A stretch of DNA of 64,000 bases from assembly GCA_030512335.1 (NCBI GenBank), contig JAULSU010000004.1, positions 2,170,001-2,234,000 on the forward strand, in the 5' to 3' direction. This document shows positions 45,399 through 57,600 of the stretch, piece after piece (position 1 is the stretch's first letter; each line of letters starts with the position of its first letter). Under the pieces are notes generated by a model. The model was given only the letters and a program-made list of their open reading frames with translations, did not search any database and was not told the origin of the DNA. This stretch comes from Immersiella caudata (taxonomy: Eukaryota > Ascomycota > Sordariomycetes > Sordariales > Lasiosphaeriaceae). Made by a program: the position numbers and the translations under genes.

Positions 45399-46591
45399 CT
45401 CGGTTCTCTCGTGGGTATCCGATGGCTCTCTTGGCCCCGGCGCTTGTATTTGTAGGTAAAATGCAATGCTAGGCCTCTGGATTGGCGGTGCCCTTTGAGC
45501 CGGCGGCCGTTGGTTGTATGTGGGTAGTTACGACGGTCTTCTGATCCTGGGCTGCACTGCCATTCGAGCTAGGTTTCATGATGAAATTTCGGGCACTGGG
45601 TGTGCTTTCTTCCAATGACCGGCATTATCTGTTTTGGCCCATCCAAACGATGGTATTAGAGTCACCGCATGGCAAACATGTGGTAGTGAGGTTTGGTGGC
45701 TGTGGAACAGTCTGACTTTGAAGCGGGGAAGAGCGGGCGGCTTGCATGAGGCGTTTGGTGTTGCCAATCCGCACCTGCCTTGAATTTCGGGCGCTGTCCT
45801 TGCACACATTTCAAATGGGTTGGAGCCTGGGCAGAAGGACAAGCTTGCTCGGTTTTCGACATTTCAACCATTTCCACACCCTCATGCCAGGTCACTGCAA
45901 GCCATCGGCATTGTATTTGTATTTGATTCTGTGGTGCTCAGTCAGTGCTGTTCTTCTGGGAGCATGACCTCGTTGGACGTCAACTTTCGTCTCTCTTGAT
46001 GGGTTGAACAGTACCTACCTGCTAAGGTAGATATCTTCCAACCCGAGTCCCAAGTGCTTTAAGTTAGCAATGAACGTCGTGTAGTTTGCTACAACTCAGT
46101 CTGGGAATGACTGACCAGGTGGCTAAGTGTTGTGGCGAGCTTTATCCAGTCACTGAAATGGCAATTCACAGTGAGGAAATAAGGGGTTGACAGGATAACA
46201 GCGTTGAGTGGCCCACCTAGGTAGGCTAGCAAGTCATTGATCCCCCTTTGTCCAAAGATTAACTTGGCCAGTCCCACAAAGGAGTCAGGTCTCACCACGA
46301 CAATGAGCCTTTCATCTCGATCAGCTTCGATACAATCCAGACAGTTCACAAGGGTAGCGTCAGTCGAACAATAATATTCACTTCTCGCCTGTGAACACCA
46401 GTTAGCCCTAACTCCACGGGAATCCAATCCAGCAACCTCAGGATATAAAACCATGGCTTTTCTACATTTCTGCTTCTATTTCCTTGCTTCATCATCGCCT
46501 CATCAACACCCCTGCGAGCGTTCTGTCTGCAGCTGTAAATCTTGACCATCATCTCTATCCTCGATTTAATACCACAGCAACACTCGCAGCC
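45399..46591. other. Upstream region of the LPMO gene
   Basis: No convincing ORF. Contains the TATA box at 46444. Confidence 0.4.
46444..46450 (+). promoter_or_regulatory. TATA box of the LPMO gene
   Basis: TATAAAA, 142 nt upstream of the chosen ATG at 46592. Confidence 0.5.
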
Positions 46592-47279
46592 ATGAGGCTC
46601 ACATTTCCGACATTCTCGGCTCTCACCACCCTCCTCAGCTGTGCCTCAGCGCACATGTACCTGGCTGATCCTCCGGCCCTCCGGTCCAAGGACAACAAAT
46701 ACACAACCGACCCAGACTACAGCATCACAACTCCGATCGGCAGCCTGGGCAAATGGCCTTGCAAGGGCTACCAGAACCTTCTCGGCACACCCCAGGGCAT
46801 TCCAGTGAGGTCATGGAGCGCGGGCGAGACCTATTCTTTCACCCTCGGTGGCTCAGCTATCCATGGGGGTGGCTCTTGCCAGGCATCCATCTCGACAGAC
46901 GGCGGCAACTCGTTCAAGGTTGTCCGCAGCTACATCGGTAACTGTCCTTCTGGAACTGGCGCATCTTATCAATTCAAGCTCCCATCCGACACACCCTCGT
47001 CGGATAATGCCCTGTTTGCTTGGACTTGGTACAACGCCGTTGGGAACCGTGAGGCCTATGCTGACTGTGCTGTCGTCTGCATTAAAGGGGGCTCAGGCAG
47101 TAAAAGCATCCCGTTCAGCAGCCGCCCGGCTCCCTTGGCCGCGAACCTCGGGAATGGATGCAAGACCCTGGAGGGCAAGTCCGTAATCTTTCCCAACCCA
47201 GGGCCAGAGGTCTACGTTGCTGACACAAACGGTGCACTCCCTGTGGGCAGTTGCCCAGCTGTTGTGGCTGGAGGATCCG

Positions 47280-47316
<37 letters not shown>

Positions 47317-47614
47317 CTCGTCGCCAGCTCAAGTCGCCCCGTCTGCGTCTGCTACCACACCCGACAGCGGATACCGCGACCCTACCGGTGGCTATCTAGG
47401 AGATTATGGTGGAGAGGGAATCGGATACGGGCCGGGAAGCAGCACCGGAGGTGACAGTTCGCAGTCTGGCAGTGGCACGTCCCCTCAGGCTCCCGACTAC
47501 ACTCCAGGCAACGACTGGCCTGCTTGGTACAATCCCAACAGTGCATCTGTCAAGGCCCCCGGTCTTCCGCTCCTGATCACTGGAGTGGCTCTCTTCGTTG
47601 GGATGATGGTGTAA
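46592..47614 (+). CDS. AA11-like lytic polysaccharide monooxygenase with GPI-anchor signal
   Basis: Single exon, 340 aa. The start at 46592, not the upstream in-frame 46484, gives a 20-residue signal peptide whose cleavage exposes His21 (SA/HMYLADPP), the first ligand of the copper histidine brace. The second His is in GGSAIHGGGSCQ (His91) and an axial Tyr in GNREAYADCA (Tyr157). WPCKGY, GGGSCQ and FAWTWYN match the AA11 (chitin-active) type. A Gly-Ser linker (about 228-243) leads to a Ser/Gly/Pro-rich tail, an Asn/Ser omega-site region and a hydrophobic end (LPLLITGVALFVGMMV), suggesting a GPI anchor. Expected to cleave chitin oxidatively at the cell surface. Confidence 0.85.
47279..47318 (+). 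repeat. GGCTCT hexanucleotide microsatellite
   Basis: About seven tandem copies encoding the Gly-Ser linker of the LPMO-like protein; the copy number is likely to vary between strains. Confidence 0.85.
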
Positions 47615-48098
47615 GCTTTCCGGGCTGGTGGTTGATATGGGTAGGACCCAGTGTTGAATAGACTGAGCCCGGAATAGGGGGCCAGAGAGATGGGCGGGTC
47701 CCGTTGGAATAGAACATTATTTTGGAACATCTAATCTGAAATTCCATGTGATATGTGACCGAAATACGGCGAGCTACGTACTTGTGCTGACAACCGATAA
47801 GAGGGCACTGTGATCAGAGACCCCGGACGTAAACGAGTGACTTTTCGATTCTTTGGCCTCAGGGACCAAACTGTGGTGCTATCTGCTGAAGCATAGAGAC
47901 CTGATTGGAAAAACAGACAAGCAAGAGCGGGCAAAGAAAAGGGGCAAACCTAAGGTGGCAGCAAGCAAGCCGTGAAAACAAAGGGGTCAAGAGCACACGC
48001 AACAAAGCAGGCCTGTAAAGACCGTGAAAGGATGGCCATCAAGCGAAGCGGCCCAGTCTCACCTCATCCAACCCAAATTCTCAACCCACCAACTCCCC
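47615..48098. other. Convergent 3' region
   Basis: Between the LPMO (+) and arylsulfotransferase-like (-) genes. No gene seen. Confidence 0.5.
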
Positions 48099-49874
48099 TC
48101 AGAGGTCCTTCAAAACCCTAAAATACTTCAAAATCCCATACTCCTCCCAGCGACTACCCCCTCCATGTTCCTTCAGCATCTTCCGTTCAGCTGCATCAAC
48201 AGCACACTTAACCTTCCTCGATGCAGGAAGCACCTCAGGTTCAACCCTCGCCTCCCCCGTAACTCTCAACACCCTACCCTTCACATCCACCGCCTCAGCA
48301 GCAACCTTATCAACTCCCTTCCTCCCCTCCACAAACAGCGCCGTCTCAAAGCTCGTGCGCTCCACCTCCCCGAGGAAAGACCTCGACCCGAACGCATCGG
48401 TAATCTCAAAGAACCGCCAAACAGCCGTCTCCGTGTCGCCATTCCAGCTGACGTACACGGTAGTTCCGCTTCCATCCTCATTCGCCAAAGCGACGATGGC
48501 AGGATCCTCATTGGGGAGACCAGTCCAGTTGTACTTGTATGCGCGATAGTTCTCCGCCCCAATGCCGAGGTACCCGCTGTCAACGTGCGCATGGAAAATG
48601 GGCGTGCCATCGAATGTGTACTCCGTCAACGCCCCTTCGGAGCCCCAGTTCACAAGGACGTTACCCGAGGGGAGGACTTGCGTTGAGCCTTGGCTCTTGG
48701 AGAGGAGGTGGTAACCTTCAGGAGGGTAATACCCCTGGACGAGCTCAGCGGTCCAGGAGGTGGTGTTGAGGCGGAGGATCTTGCCGCTGCTGCGGTCGGA
48801 GGTGTGGACTTCGCGGCCGGTGCCGTGTTCGCTGCCGTGGGCGGCGTTGTCGTAGAGGGAGATGATTTCGATGTCGTCGTGTTGAGAAAGGAAGCGAGCG
48901 TCGTGCTGGAAGCAGAACTTGGCAGAGTGGGCGACGGTGAAGTTGCTAAGCTTGCCGTTGAGGCGCCAGATGATGGAGCCGTCGGTGCCGTTGATTTTGT
49001 GGAGGGCACAGGCGTCGCGGGCGGAAATAAGGTAGTTGCCGGAAGGGTCTTTGGCGACGCTGTTGATGTGGAAGTAGTCCCAAGCGTCGGAGCTGTTGTA
49101 GCCGGAGCCAGCCTGGCCGGGGTTCAGGGGGAGAACAGCTTCTGGTGGGGTGTTAGAGGAGGTCAGGTAAGAAGTGGGTGTTGGCGTACCGTCAGGGGAT
49201 ACGTGGTCGAGGCTAGACCATTCGAACAAGAGTTTGCCCGTGGCGATGTCGAGTTCTTTCAGGTGTCAGAACGAATTTGTGCTGTTGTAGAGTGTGCTGG
49301 GCATACCTTGGAAGATAGCATTCACAATCCATTGCTGCTCGGGGCTTCCACCCCAAGCGGTCAGATCCCGAGGAACAGGCTGGTAGACCTCAATGAGCCC
49401 TGTCTCCTCGTTCACAATGGTAAACTCGTGCTTGTCAACCAATTTGTGGTTACCGGCACGGAGCTCGCGGATGGTCTCATAGTGTTGATCGAGGAATGTG
49501 ATGTGACCATGGCCATGTCCATACCCGGCGTTGTGGTCGCCTTCAAAGCTGTAGAGGACATCCTTGCCCTTCCAGCGACCGACCTGGAAGTTGGTAGCCC
49601 AGATGCTATAGATGCCATACCCAGACCAGACGAGATCACCGTTGTCACGGAAAATGTATGGTCCTGCCTGGCGAGGGCCATGCTGCTCGGTTGGGGTGTC
49701 GGGGTACCCAGCAAAAGGGGCGATGAACAGGTACCCCTTTTCGGCGTCCTTGGCTGCGGGGATGGTAATGTTCAGACGGGGAGGTGCAAGGTCCGGGCGT
49801 GAACGGAACTGCCAGTCGGCAGCAACAAGCCCGAGCAGAAGAGTCGCCGCGTGGGCGATGACTGAGGCCTTCAT
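48099..49874 (-). CDS. Secreted arylsulfotransferase (ASST)-like protein
   Basis: Exons 49874-49307, 49255-49190, 49141-48099 (559 codons, 558 aa), with introns 51 and 48 nt. Residues 1-19 form a signal peptide ending VAA. The body has beta-propeller features of the fungal ASST family: GPYIFRDNGDLVWSG, GHGHGHITFLD, HKLVDKHEFTIVN, then WDYFHINSV, LISARDACALHKING and FCFQHDARFLS, and LPSGNVLVNWGSEG. Bacterial ASSTs move sulfate between phenols; the fungal relatives are uncharacterised in reaction. Several N-x-S/T sites suggest an extracellular glycoprotein. The opposite strand has a 370-codon shadow ORF. Confidence 0.83.
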
Positions 49875-50984
49875 GGCGGCGAGCTGATAGAATCGGGACT
49901 ATCCTCGTCAGATACTGCCATCTCGCTCTCGCGAACTTTTAGGTACATTCACCTTGGATAATATCACGCTCCTAGAAGACAAAAGATTCGATGCTGATAA
50001 TCCCCCACTGGTGTACCCTGAATGTCTCGATGTGACGTCTGCGTCAAAAAAAAGAAGCGTGGATGGTGACTTGAGCAGGTAGACAGCCCTTGCTTCGTAA
50101 GACCTGGGACGTGGAATTAGATGTCTGAAAGGGGTACTAAGCCGCTGTCGACTCTTTTTGAAGGTCAAGCACAGGATGCGTGGACAAAATTGCGCAATAC
50201 TGCGCGCTTATAGTGCGAGTGGTCGTGGCATACCCGTGGGCCTCTCGATCCCCGGGACTTGTTGCACGCCATCGACATGGAAGTTGGCATCCCGACGGGT
50301 AGACTCTCTCCCACTGGCTATCTATGGTTGGAAGGTTCCGTAACAGTTCTCAATGGCCGATGCCCCCGTCCAAGGCCGAAATTGTGCGTAAACTCCGAGC
50401 CGTCTCCTCATAGCCATTGGGCGAGACGAGGTGCACGACAAAGGCTCTGACGTCGAATTCCCTGCATCATCTACTGGCCTTATGGCATCAGAGGGTCGTG
50501 TTGGCTCTTTGTTGGCTAGTTCTGATGTCCTCCATGCAGTGTTTCATGCCGAGTGTCCTCTTCTCCCGATGATTGGGGAGGCCATCGATGAACTGCGGGG
50601 CGCGTTCCGGTGCCGGAAGCACGGCAGGGTCTAGACCGGTGCCGGTGCTCTAGTTTGACTACAGGGGACCGGTTAGCGGCCCGTTAGGGCCCTCAGCACC
50701 GGTTCAAGCACTGAGAGTTGACCTGGAGTCGAGTGGGCTCAGGGGTATCCTTGTATCGGATATGCAATTACAAGGTATTGTTTGTGAGTCCTCGCCGATC
50801 TGAGGGTGACATTCTCGTGGGTCCGGAGAAATCGATGGTGGAATACCAAGAAACGTATGGAATCATCCCGCTGGACTGAATTGCGAGATTTGCCATCACC
50901 TGGGGCCCTAGATTCCGACCCATCGTGAAATAGCGCGTCTGCTGTTCTCGAGAACGACACCAGAAAATTTCGTGAAGAGCCTCA
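49875..50984. other. Divergent promoter region with inverted repeats
   Basis: Between the ASST-like (-) and DHA2 (+) genes. ACCGGT occurs at 50635, 50668 and 50698; CCGGTGCT at 50642-50649 is inverted as AGCACCGG at 50695-50702. No gene supported. Confidence 0.4.
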
Positions 50985-52921
50985 ATGACATCATCGATAG
51001 AAAACGGGTACAGCGGGGTGGCCGGGCACCGCAATGGCCATTCGGACGGCCCCAGCCAAAATGGCACAGCCAGAGAGGACCAGCCTCTTCTTCGTGCGCC
51101 CGAGGAGCAGTCATGGAAACCGCCGAGAGGGTTCATCTGGATTCAAGTCGCCATCATGTCGAATGTCTTTCTCTATGGGTTCGTTTGGGCCCGGCCCTGG
51201 CTGCTAAGTGGTCAAGTTGTTGAGCTGACGTGGGTGCAGGTTTGATGGAACCATCACGGCAGCCACGTATGCAACCATCTCCAGCGAGTTTGACGCTGCG
51301 AACACGGCATCATGGTTGACAACCTCGTATCTCGTCACGAGCACTGCCTTTCAACCACTGTACGGCAGGGTATCAGATATTTTCGGCCGGCGGATATGCT
51401 TCTTCATCTCAACCATCACCTTTGCGTTGGGATGCCTTGGATGCGGACTCGTCAACAGCATCGTTCTTCTCAACTGCATGCGCGCACTGACTGGCTTCGG
51501 AGGTGGAGGGCTGATGACGATGGGTATGCAGTGCTTCTTTGCTACCCTTGTGCTGCGCGAAGAAGTGCTGACTGCCGCGACAAGCCACGATTGTGAACTC
51601 AGATATGATACCTTTCCGAAAACGAGGCATGTATCAAGCGTTGCAGAATGGCATGTTCGGGTTCGGGGCCATCTGCGGCGCCTCTTTTGGGGGTTCAATC
51701 GCGGATGGAATCGGCTGGCGCTGGTGTTTCCTGCTACAAGTGCCCATCTCGGTATTCGCGCTAACAGTAGGGGCGCTTGTTGTGAAGAATCCGGAGGGTG
51801 GATTTGACCTGGGTGGCGGTGTAAGAGATGTGCTGACCAGGGTGGATTTCACCGGGTCCCTGCTGCTCGTGACTGCCATTTCGATCCAGCTTGTTGGGCT
51901 CAGTCTGGGTGGAAATGAGCTTCCATGGGGGAGCCCCTGGGTCGTGAGCTCTCTGGTGGGGAGCTTCGTGCTTTTTGCCGCTTTCATTGTGGTCGAAGCC
52001 AGGACGCGCGCCATCCCGATCATTCCGCTCCGTCTTCTCCGCGGCAAGCTCCCTGGTCTCGTCCAATTTGCGAATGTTTGCGTTGGCTTGTCTGCATATG
52101 CGGTCAGTTCGGTACCCCTGGACTGCTTGGATAGACCACTTACAGTCTGCACAGTATCTCTTCAATCTGCCACTGTTCTTCCAGATTGTGCTGTTGGACT
52201 CGGCCACCACTGCGGGGGCGCGCTTGGCGATTCCGTCTCTCGCCACTCCAATCGGAGGGCTCGTCGCAGGAGTGGTCATGTCGAAATGGGGAAAGCTGCT
52301 TCCTCTTGTCCGGACGGGGGCGATTCTGATGGTTGTGGGAAACCTTCTCGTGACCTCGCTTGAGTTTGTTGACTCGTCGTGGAAGTACTTCGTTTACATA
52401 TTCCCTGCGAATCTGGGTCAAGGGATTGTGTATCCGGGGATTCTCTTCACGTCATTGGCAACGTTTGAGCATGCCGGTAGGTTGTCTGGCTTTTATGTTT
52501 GACTCCACGACTGACAAACCTCCAAGATCATGCCGTGTGTGCGTCGACCGTCTACTTGATTAGATCGCTTGGAACTGTCTATGGTGTGGCAGTCACGTCT
52601 GCCATCGTCCAAACCACCCTCAGCGTCAGGCTCCCGGGAGTTCTAGGTGATATTCCGGACAAACAGATGGTACGTGGGGTCCTCTTCAGTATCTCATGTT
52701 GGCTAGTGAGGAAACGTGCTTACACTCGAGGACAGATCATTGACGAGATCAGGCACTCGGTGTCGGCTATTCGTACCCTGCCACCAGAAATCCAACTGAA
52801 GGCACGGCTTGTGTACTTTGAGGGGCTTCGGTACTCTTTCGCAACATCCACTGCCGTCGCGGCATTGGCTGTGATTGCCGCTTTCTTCGCCAATGGGAGG
52901 GTGCTTCGCAGCACCAGTTGA
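50985..52921 (+). CDS. MFS transporter, DHA2 type (14 TM, multidrug/basic amino-acid exporter)
   Basis: Six exons: 50985-51178, 51240-51523, 51585-52102, 52146-52476, 52527-52669, 52736-52921 (552 codons, 551 aa). The intron 2 acceptor at 51584 restores the family motif MTMATIVNSDMIP across the junction. An acidic cytosolic N-terminus precedes DGTITAATYATISSEF (the TM1 'D-x-T-x-V' motif), LYGRVSDIFGRR (motif A), GMFGFGAICGASFGGSIADG (motif C, antiporter) and WRWCFLLQVP. Twelve to fourteen hydrophobic segments are seen. Similar proteins export drugs or load basic amino acids into vacuoles (Vba type); substrate unknown. Confidence 0.88.
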
Positions 52922-54614
52922 GCCGCGGCAAAGCAAGTGTGATGCAGGGGGTCGCTGTGAGGTGACAAAATGTGCCGGGCGAGAAGGCGACCCAATGCAC
53001 AGTGTTCGGGCCAGGGACGACGGCCAGCTGGCGTTGTACGACGTGTGGCTGTCGTGTTGGCCGTTCTCGCGGTGCTTCGCTCGAGCGATGGTGTAGGAAT
53101 GTCCCCAGCGTGGCTCAGAAAATGCTTTGCGAGGCAAGAAAAATCAGATGGAAGTTTGAATACAGCGAGGAAGCGAGTTAATTTTTGCCAGTGCCATAGC
53201 AAAATTTCTCACCAGAAGGCCTCTGAGTGGGGAGAAAGGACAAACGCAAGGGATCGAGGACGGCGTACCTTTCGGACGGGTGAAAAAGGCTGGAGACGGT
53301 CTTGCATCCACTACATAATGAAATGAACGAAATTTCGGCCAAATCCAACAGCCCGATGCAGCAGGCAGAGTGGAAGGTGCATTGAAAGGATGGGTGACGA
53401 GTGGGCTCAATGTGCTCGTCTGGGACGTTGGGAAGGAGCGCGTTCTTCTTTCCGGTTCCCCGCCCCACATGCCTGCGTCCATCAATGAATCGGCATCCGA
53501 TCGGCCTCTCGCAACCTTTTCCCTCTACATTCGTAATTTGGGCCATTTCCGTTGCTGTGTCTCGCGTCGATATGGTATTGCCTTCAGTTGCCCACGCCTG
53601 AGTTGTTACCGACGGGGCGGAACCGAGAGACGAATGCCAACCCCTGGAGTTTTATGTTTCGTTTCGGCCTTTGAGCTGTTCCCCATCATGTCGGTACCGC
53701 GCTTATCGTTCGCGCATCACCAAAGCCACCCCATGAGCGGATTCGCTACGCACTCCCCAGGTCTCTCCCGCAGGCCCGGTATCAACAGTTGAATGCTGCC
53801 TGTTTGCAGGAATTCCGTGCATGACTGGCTGCGCCCAGCGGCTACTGAGGCCGGAGCCCAGCCCGCCACAAAATCGGATCGGGAGGTCCAAGGTTGACAT
53901 CACAGGCAGCGGACGCAGAGGCCGGCTCTGGTGGGTGTCACCAAAAGCAGGCCTGGGTTGGGTCATCCCAGACCTTCTGGACGCATTTGAGGCCCGTTTT
54001 GTAAACAATGTTTCGGGCGCTTATTCCCTTGTGGTGCGCTGTCTGATTGGTTGAGCAGCATCGAAGTGCCCTGCTGAGTGCGTGGCATTGGCTGAATGGC
54101 CCAGCACGGCGGCTATGAATGCAGGGTAACACCAACGACGCGCCACCGTTTCTCCTTCCCCAGGTAAAGGAATGCCCCCTGAGGCTCGACCCTGTGTCAC
54201 GCGTGGCCGTCGCATCGGGCTGGAATGCGATTCCAGCAGACGCCGCACCCAGCTAGAAGACGCCGGATTGGTCGATAGGCGCGCCTCCCTTCGAGATGCC
54301 TCGTAGCCGTGAGTTGTTTCCTGGCTGGACCTTCACTTGTTTCGAAAGGCGCACCGGTGGGCTGCCGGCCACGCCCGGCCGGGCTCAGTCGACGGCGGCC
54401 ACTGCCAGAATGTTGGCGGACTGGGAGGAGTTGCCTATTCATTCCCGGCCCGCTGGGTCGCCGCACGTCCGTTGCCCGAGTCTCAAATTCCCGGCAATGT
54501 CCATCGTTGACAACCAGAGACAGTCGTTGGTTCGGGCGTGCGAAGTTTTTTCGTCCCTCGTTTTCCTTTGCGCCGTCATTCCCTTCGGGTGCGAGCATCT
54601 GATCTTCTTTCACT
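52922..54614. other. Intergenic, no supported gene
   Basis: Between the DHA2 transporter and the ankyrin protein on the same strand. ORFs up to 252 codons overlap in several frames with no domain features. Confidence 0.4.
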
Positions 54615-57600
54615 ATGGCCAGCGGCGTCGATCAAGCCCATCGGTTGCTCCAAGCCCATCGCTCTCTCCAGTCCCATACCGATTCATTCGGCCGTGTCCG
54701 TTCGCCATTTTCGAATCGAAACAGCGTGTTTACCTACCAAGAAGTCAACGCCGTACTGGCGGCCGTAATCGAGACGGATGGTCCCGCCGACGTTGTCAAA
54801 GCATTGCTCGCCTTCGGGGCCGATATCAACTTTTCCAGGCAAAGAAAGTCCGGGACGTGGAGCAAGTTCACTCTTCGACAGCAGCATGGACAGCGAAGCA
54901 ACATTCTCTTCCGCGTCACAGTCCGCTGCAGTGCCGATATCGTCCGGTTGCTCGCCGCACACGCCGACCAAGAGAACCTCGACAGTGTGCTCCATCACGC
55001 CATCATCAGAGGAGACGTCGACGTCCTCCAGGCCTTGCTCGACCATGGCGCTAACCCGGTCCACCTGCATGACGACTTCCAGGACGCCATCTTTCGAAAT
55101 CAGGACGGCATCGTCAATGCTCTCTTGTCCGGTCATCGACTACCGTGTCTAGCCTGCCGCTCTGCTGGCCTTCGGCTTGCCGTCAAGAACCAGTCCCTAC
55201 AAATCACAACACTTCTCCTGACGCGGTGGGCGGACGTGAACCATAACGACGCCATAGCTCTTGTCAACGCTGTTGAGATATCAAGAGTGGATCTCGTCGC
55301 GGCTTTGCTCTCTGGTCCCGTCCGTCCGTCCCCTCGGTCTCTTGATTCGGCACTCGGCAAAGCGTACGATATGATGGAGGAAAAGGACACATTGATAGGG
55401 AGGGAGATGATCGATATGTGTTTGTCACTCGGAGCATCAGGGCCGAGGACGACGTGGTTGACGACGGATGGCGTTGTTGATGCCGTGAGGCAAAACCGCA
55501 TCCATCTCCTCGATACAATTCTCCATCATCGGTCTCCTCCTGACGAACATGAAGCTCTCGCCTTGCTGGTGGCAATACGGGAAGAGAAACTCGACGCATT
55601 GTGCAAGCTCCTTGAAGTCGGACCTTCTTCACCAAATCTGACTGCCGCCATCACACAAGCTATGGAACTCAGGGACGCACAGCTTCGATACACGGTTGTC
55701 GGCCTGCTCATCAAAGCCGGCGCGCGTGGGACTTGCACCGCAGAGGCTCTCATCACTTCAGTCCACCATGTCGTCAAAACAGCCGAAGCTGGCAAGGAGG
55801 CACAGATTTCCAAATTTGTGTTTAGCCTGCTCCTCTATGAAGGGGGGCCGATGTGAACCACCGAAACGCCGAGGCTCTGCAGCTTGCAGTCAGATTGTGT
55901 CGACTTGATCTAGTTCAAGAGATTGCCTCCAGGGAGCCGTCCGCCGGCTCTCTCGGCGCAGCACTGCCTTGGGCAATGGGTGTTGCTGGCGGTGAGGAGA
56001 AGCGGGATCTGATTCGAACATTGCTCCGTGATCAAATCTGTGAGCGTGCTGTAGGGAGGGTGTTGGTTGAGGCCTTCAAGAATGGGCCAAGTAGCCTGTA
56101 AGTGATTACCAGTCTGTTTTCTCGCTTTGTCCAGCTGACACTCATGCCTGCCCAGAGACCTTATTGAGGTCCTTCTCACAAGAGCGTCAGTGAACTACCA
56201 CAACGGCGAAGTGTTCATCTACGCCATTCGGAACTTTGATCCTGATGCATTTTCGCTTCTCCTGGACCAAGGCATCTCTTACAAGGCGTTGTTCACAGCG
56301 GTGATGGAGGCCTTGAGAGCGCCCAAGGCCACTCGAGCCATCATCTTCGGCAGACTGATGGGCCGGCTTGGCCTCGACCACCTGAATGTATCTCTCAAAC
56401 ACGCTGTTCTGGACGGGGACACAGACATGCAGCTTGTCGAGCAACTGCTTGTCGCCGGCGCAGATGCTACGCATCAGGACGGTGTCTGTATCAAGCATGC
56501 CGCCTCCAGTTTCCGCCTGGATCTCGTACGTCTTTTGTCCCACAGCTCGGGAAAGAACAAGGAGGTCTTCAGCCAGGCACTCTCCGCAATTGTTAGCCGT
56601 GATAGAAGGTGGATTTCCTTCGACCATGTCGACCTCATTCGGCACCTCCTTCGTCATGGGGCCTCTGGGCAGGCCGTGCACAGGGCGATGGTAGAAGTTG
56701 TTGATCATGTCGCCTGTGTTCCGCTGTTGAAGGAACTTGGCAACGCTCTACTCAATCTCTTTTTTGCCGCCCAAGGTGACGTCAACTACGAAAACGGGAA
56801 GGCCGTCGGCACAGCGGCGGGGCGAGGCGACCCTCCTCTCGTTGCCTACCTTCTTAGACACGGCGCCTCTTCAGCCACAGCTGCTTTGGCTCTTTCAGCG
56901 GCCATCATGGCCCATCACGACGAAGACCTCCTGTTGAAGATTGTTGGCGTGTTCAAGAAGCATCCCATGAGTCGCAAAGACATCAATCAACTGCTTCCGG
57001 GCACGTTGAACCCCATACTTCTGGGCCTCAAAGCATACCCCGACTCAGTGGCACTGGTCGACGGGCTTGTCGCTTCGGGGTGCAGCCTCCAGTCAACAGT
57101 CCTCTTCCAGATTTACTCGAACGAAGCAGCGCCGGATGGCCCAAGTGAAAGGCCGAACCAAGAAGCAGAGCCTCTGTCCATATTGATATGTTCTCTCATG
57201 AAAGAGTACAGTGCCACCAGTCCGGCAGTCCTGCGGGCATTGATCCACCACGGTGGTAAGTTCCAACAGCCGCCTAAGCCCAGCAAAAGCTTTCACTGAC
57301 CTTCTCAGCCAACGTCTCTTACATGACACCCAAGACTCGAACCACGGCCTTGATGCTCGCCGCAATGTCTGGCCGACGAGAAACTGCGCAACTACTTCTG
57401 AAGTGTGGTGCGCCAGTGTCGTCCAGGGACACGTTCGGACGCACCGCTCTGTTCTTTGCTGCACGAGCCGGCGACGCCGATATGGTTGCACTTCTTCTGA
57501 AGAGCAAACCGAGCACAAACGATGGGAGTTTGCACGAGGCTTCTCGCAGGTTCCACACACGTTCGATGAAGCTTCTCATCCAAGCCGGCCACGACCCCAA

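Noticed and set aside
48690..49802. 370-codon + strand ORF opposite the ASST-like gene
   Set aside because: Antisense shadow, crosses both introns of the real gene and has biased Gly/Val/Glu composition.
54296..55054. 252-codon + strand ORF overlapping the start of the ankyrin gene
   Set aside because: Out of frame with the ankyrin coding sequence and Arg/Pro/Ser-rich in the overlapped part.
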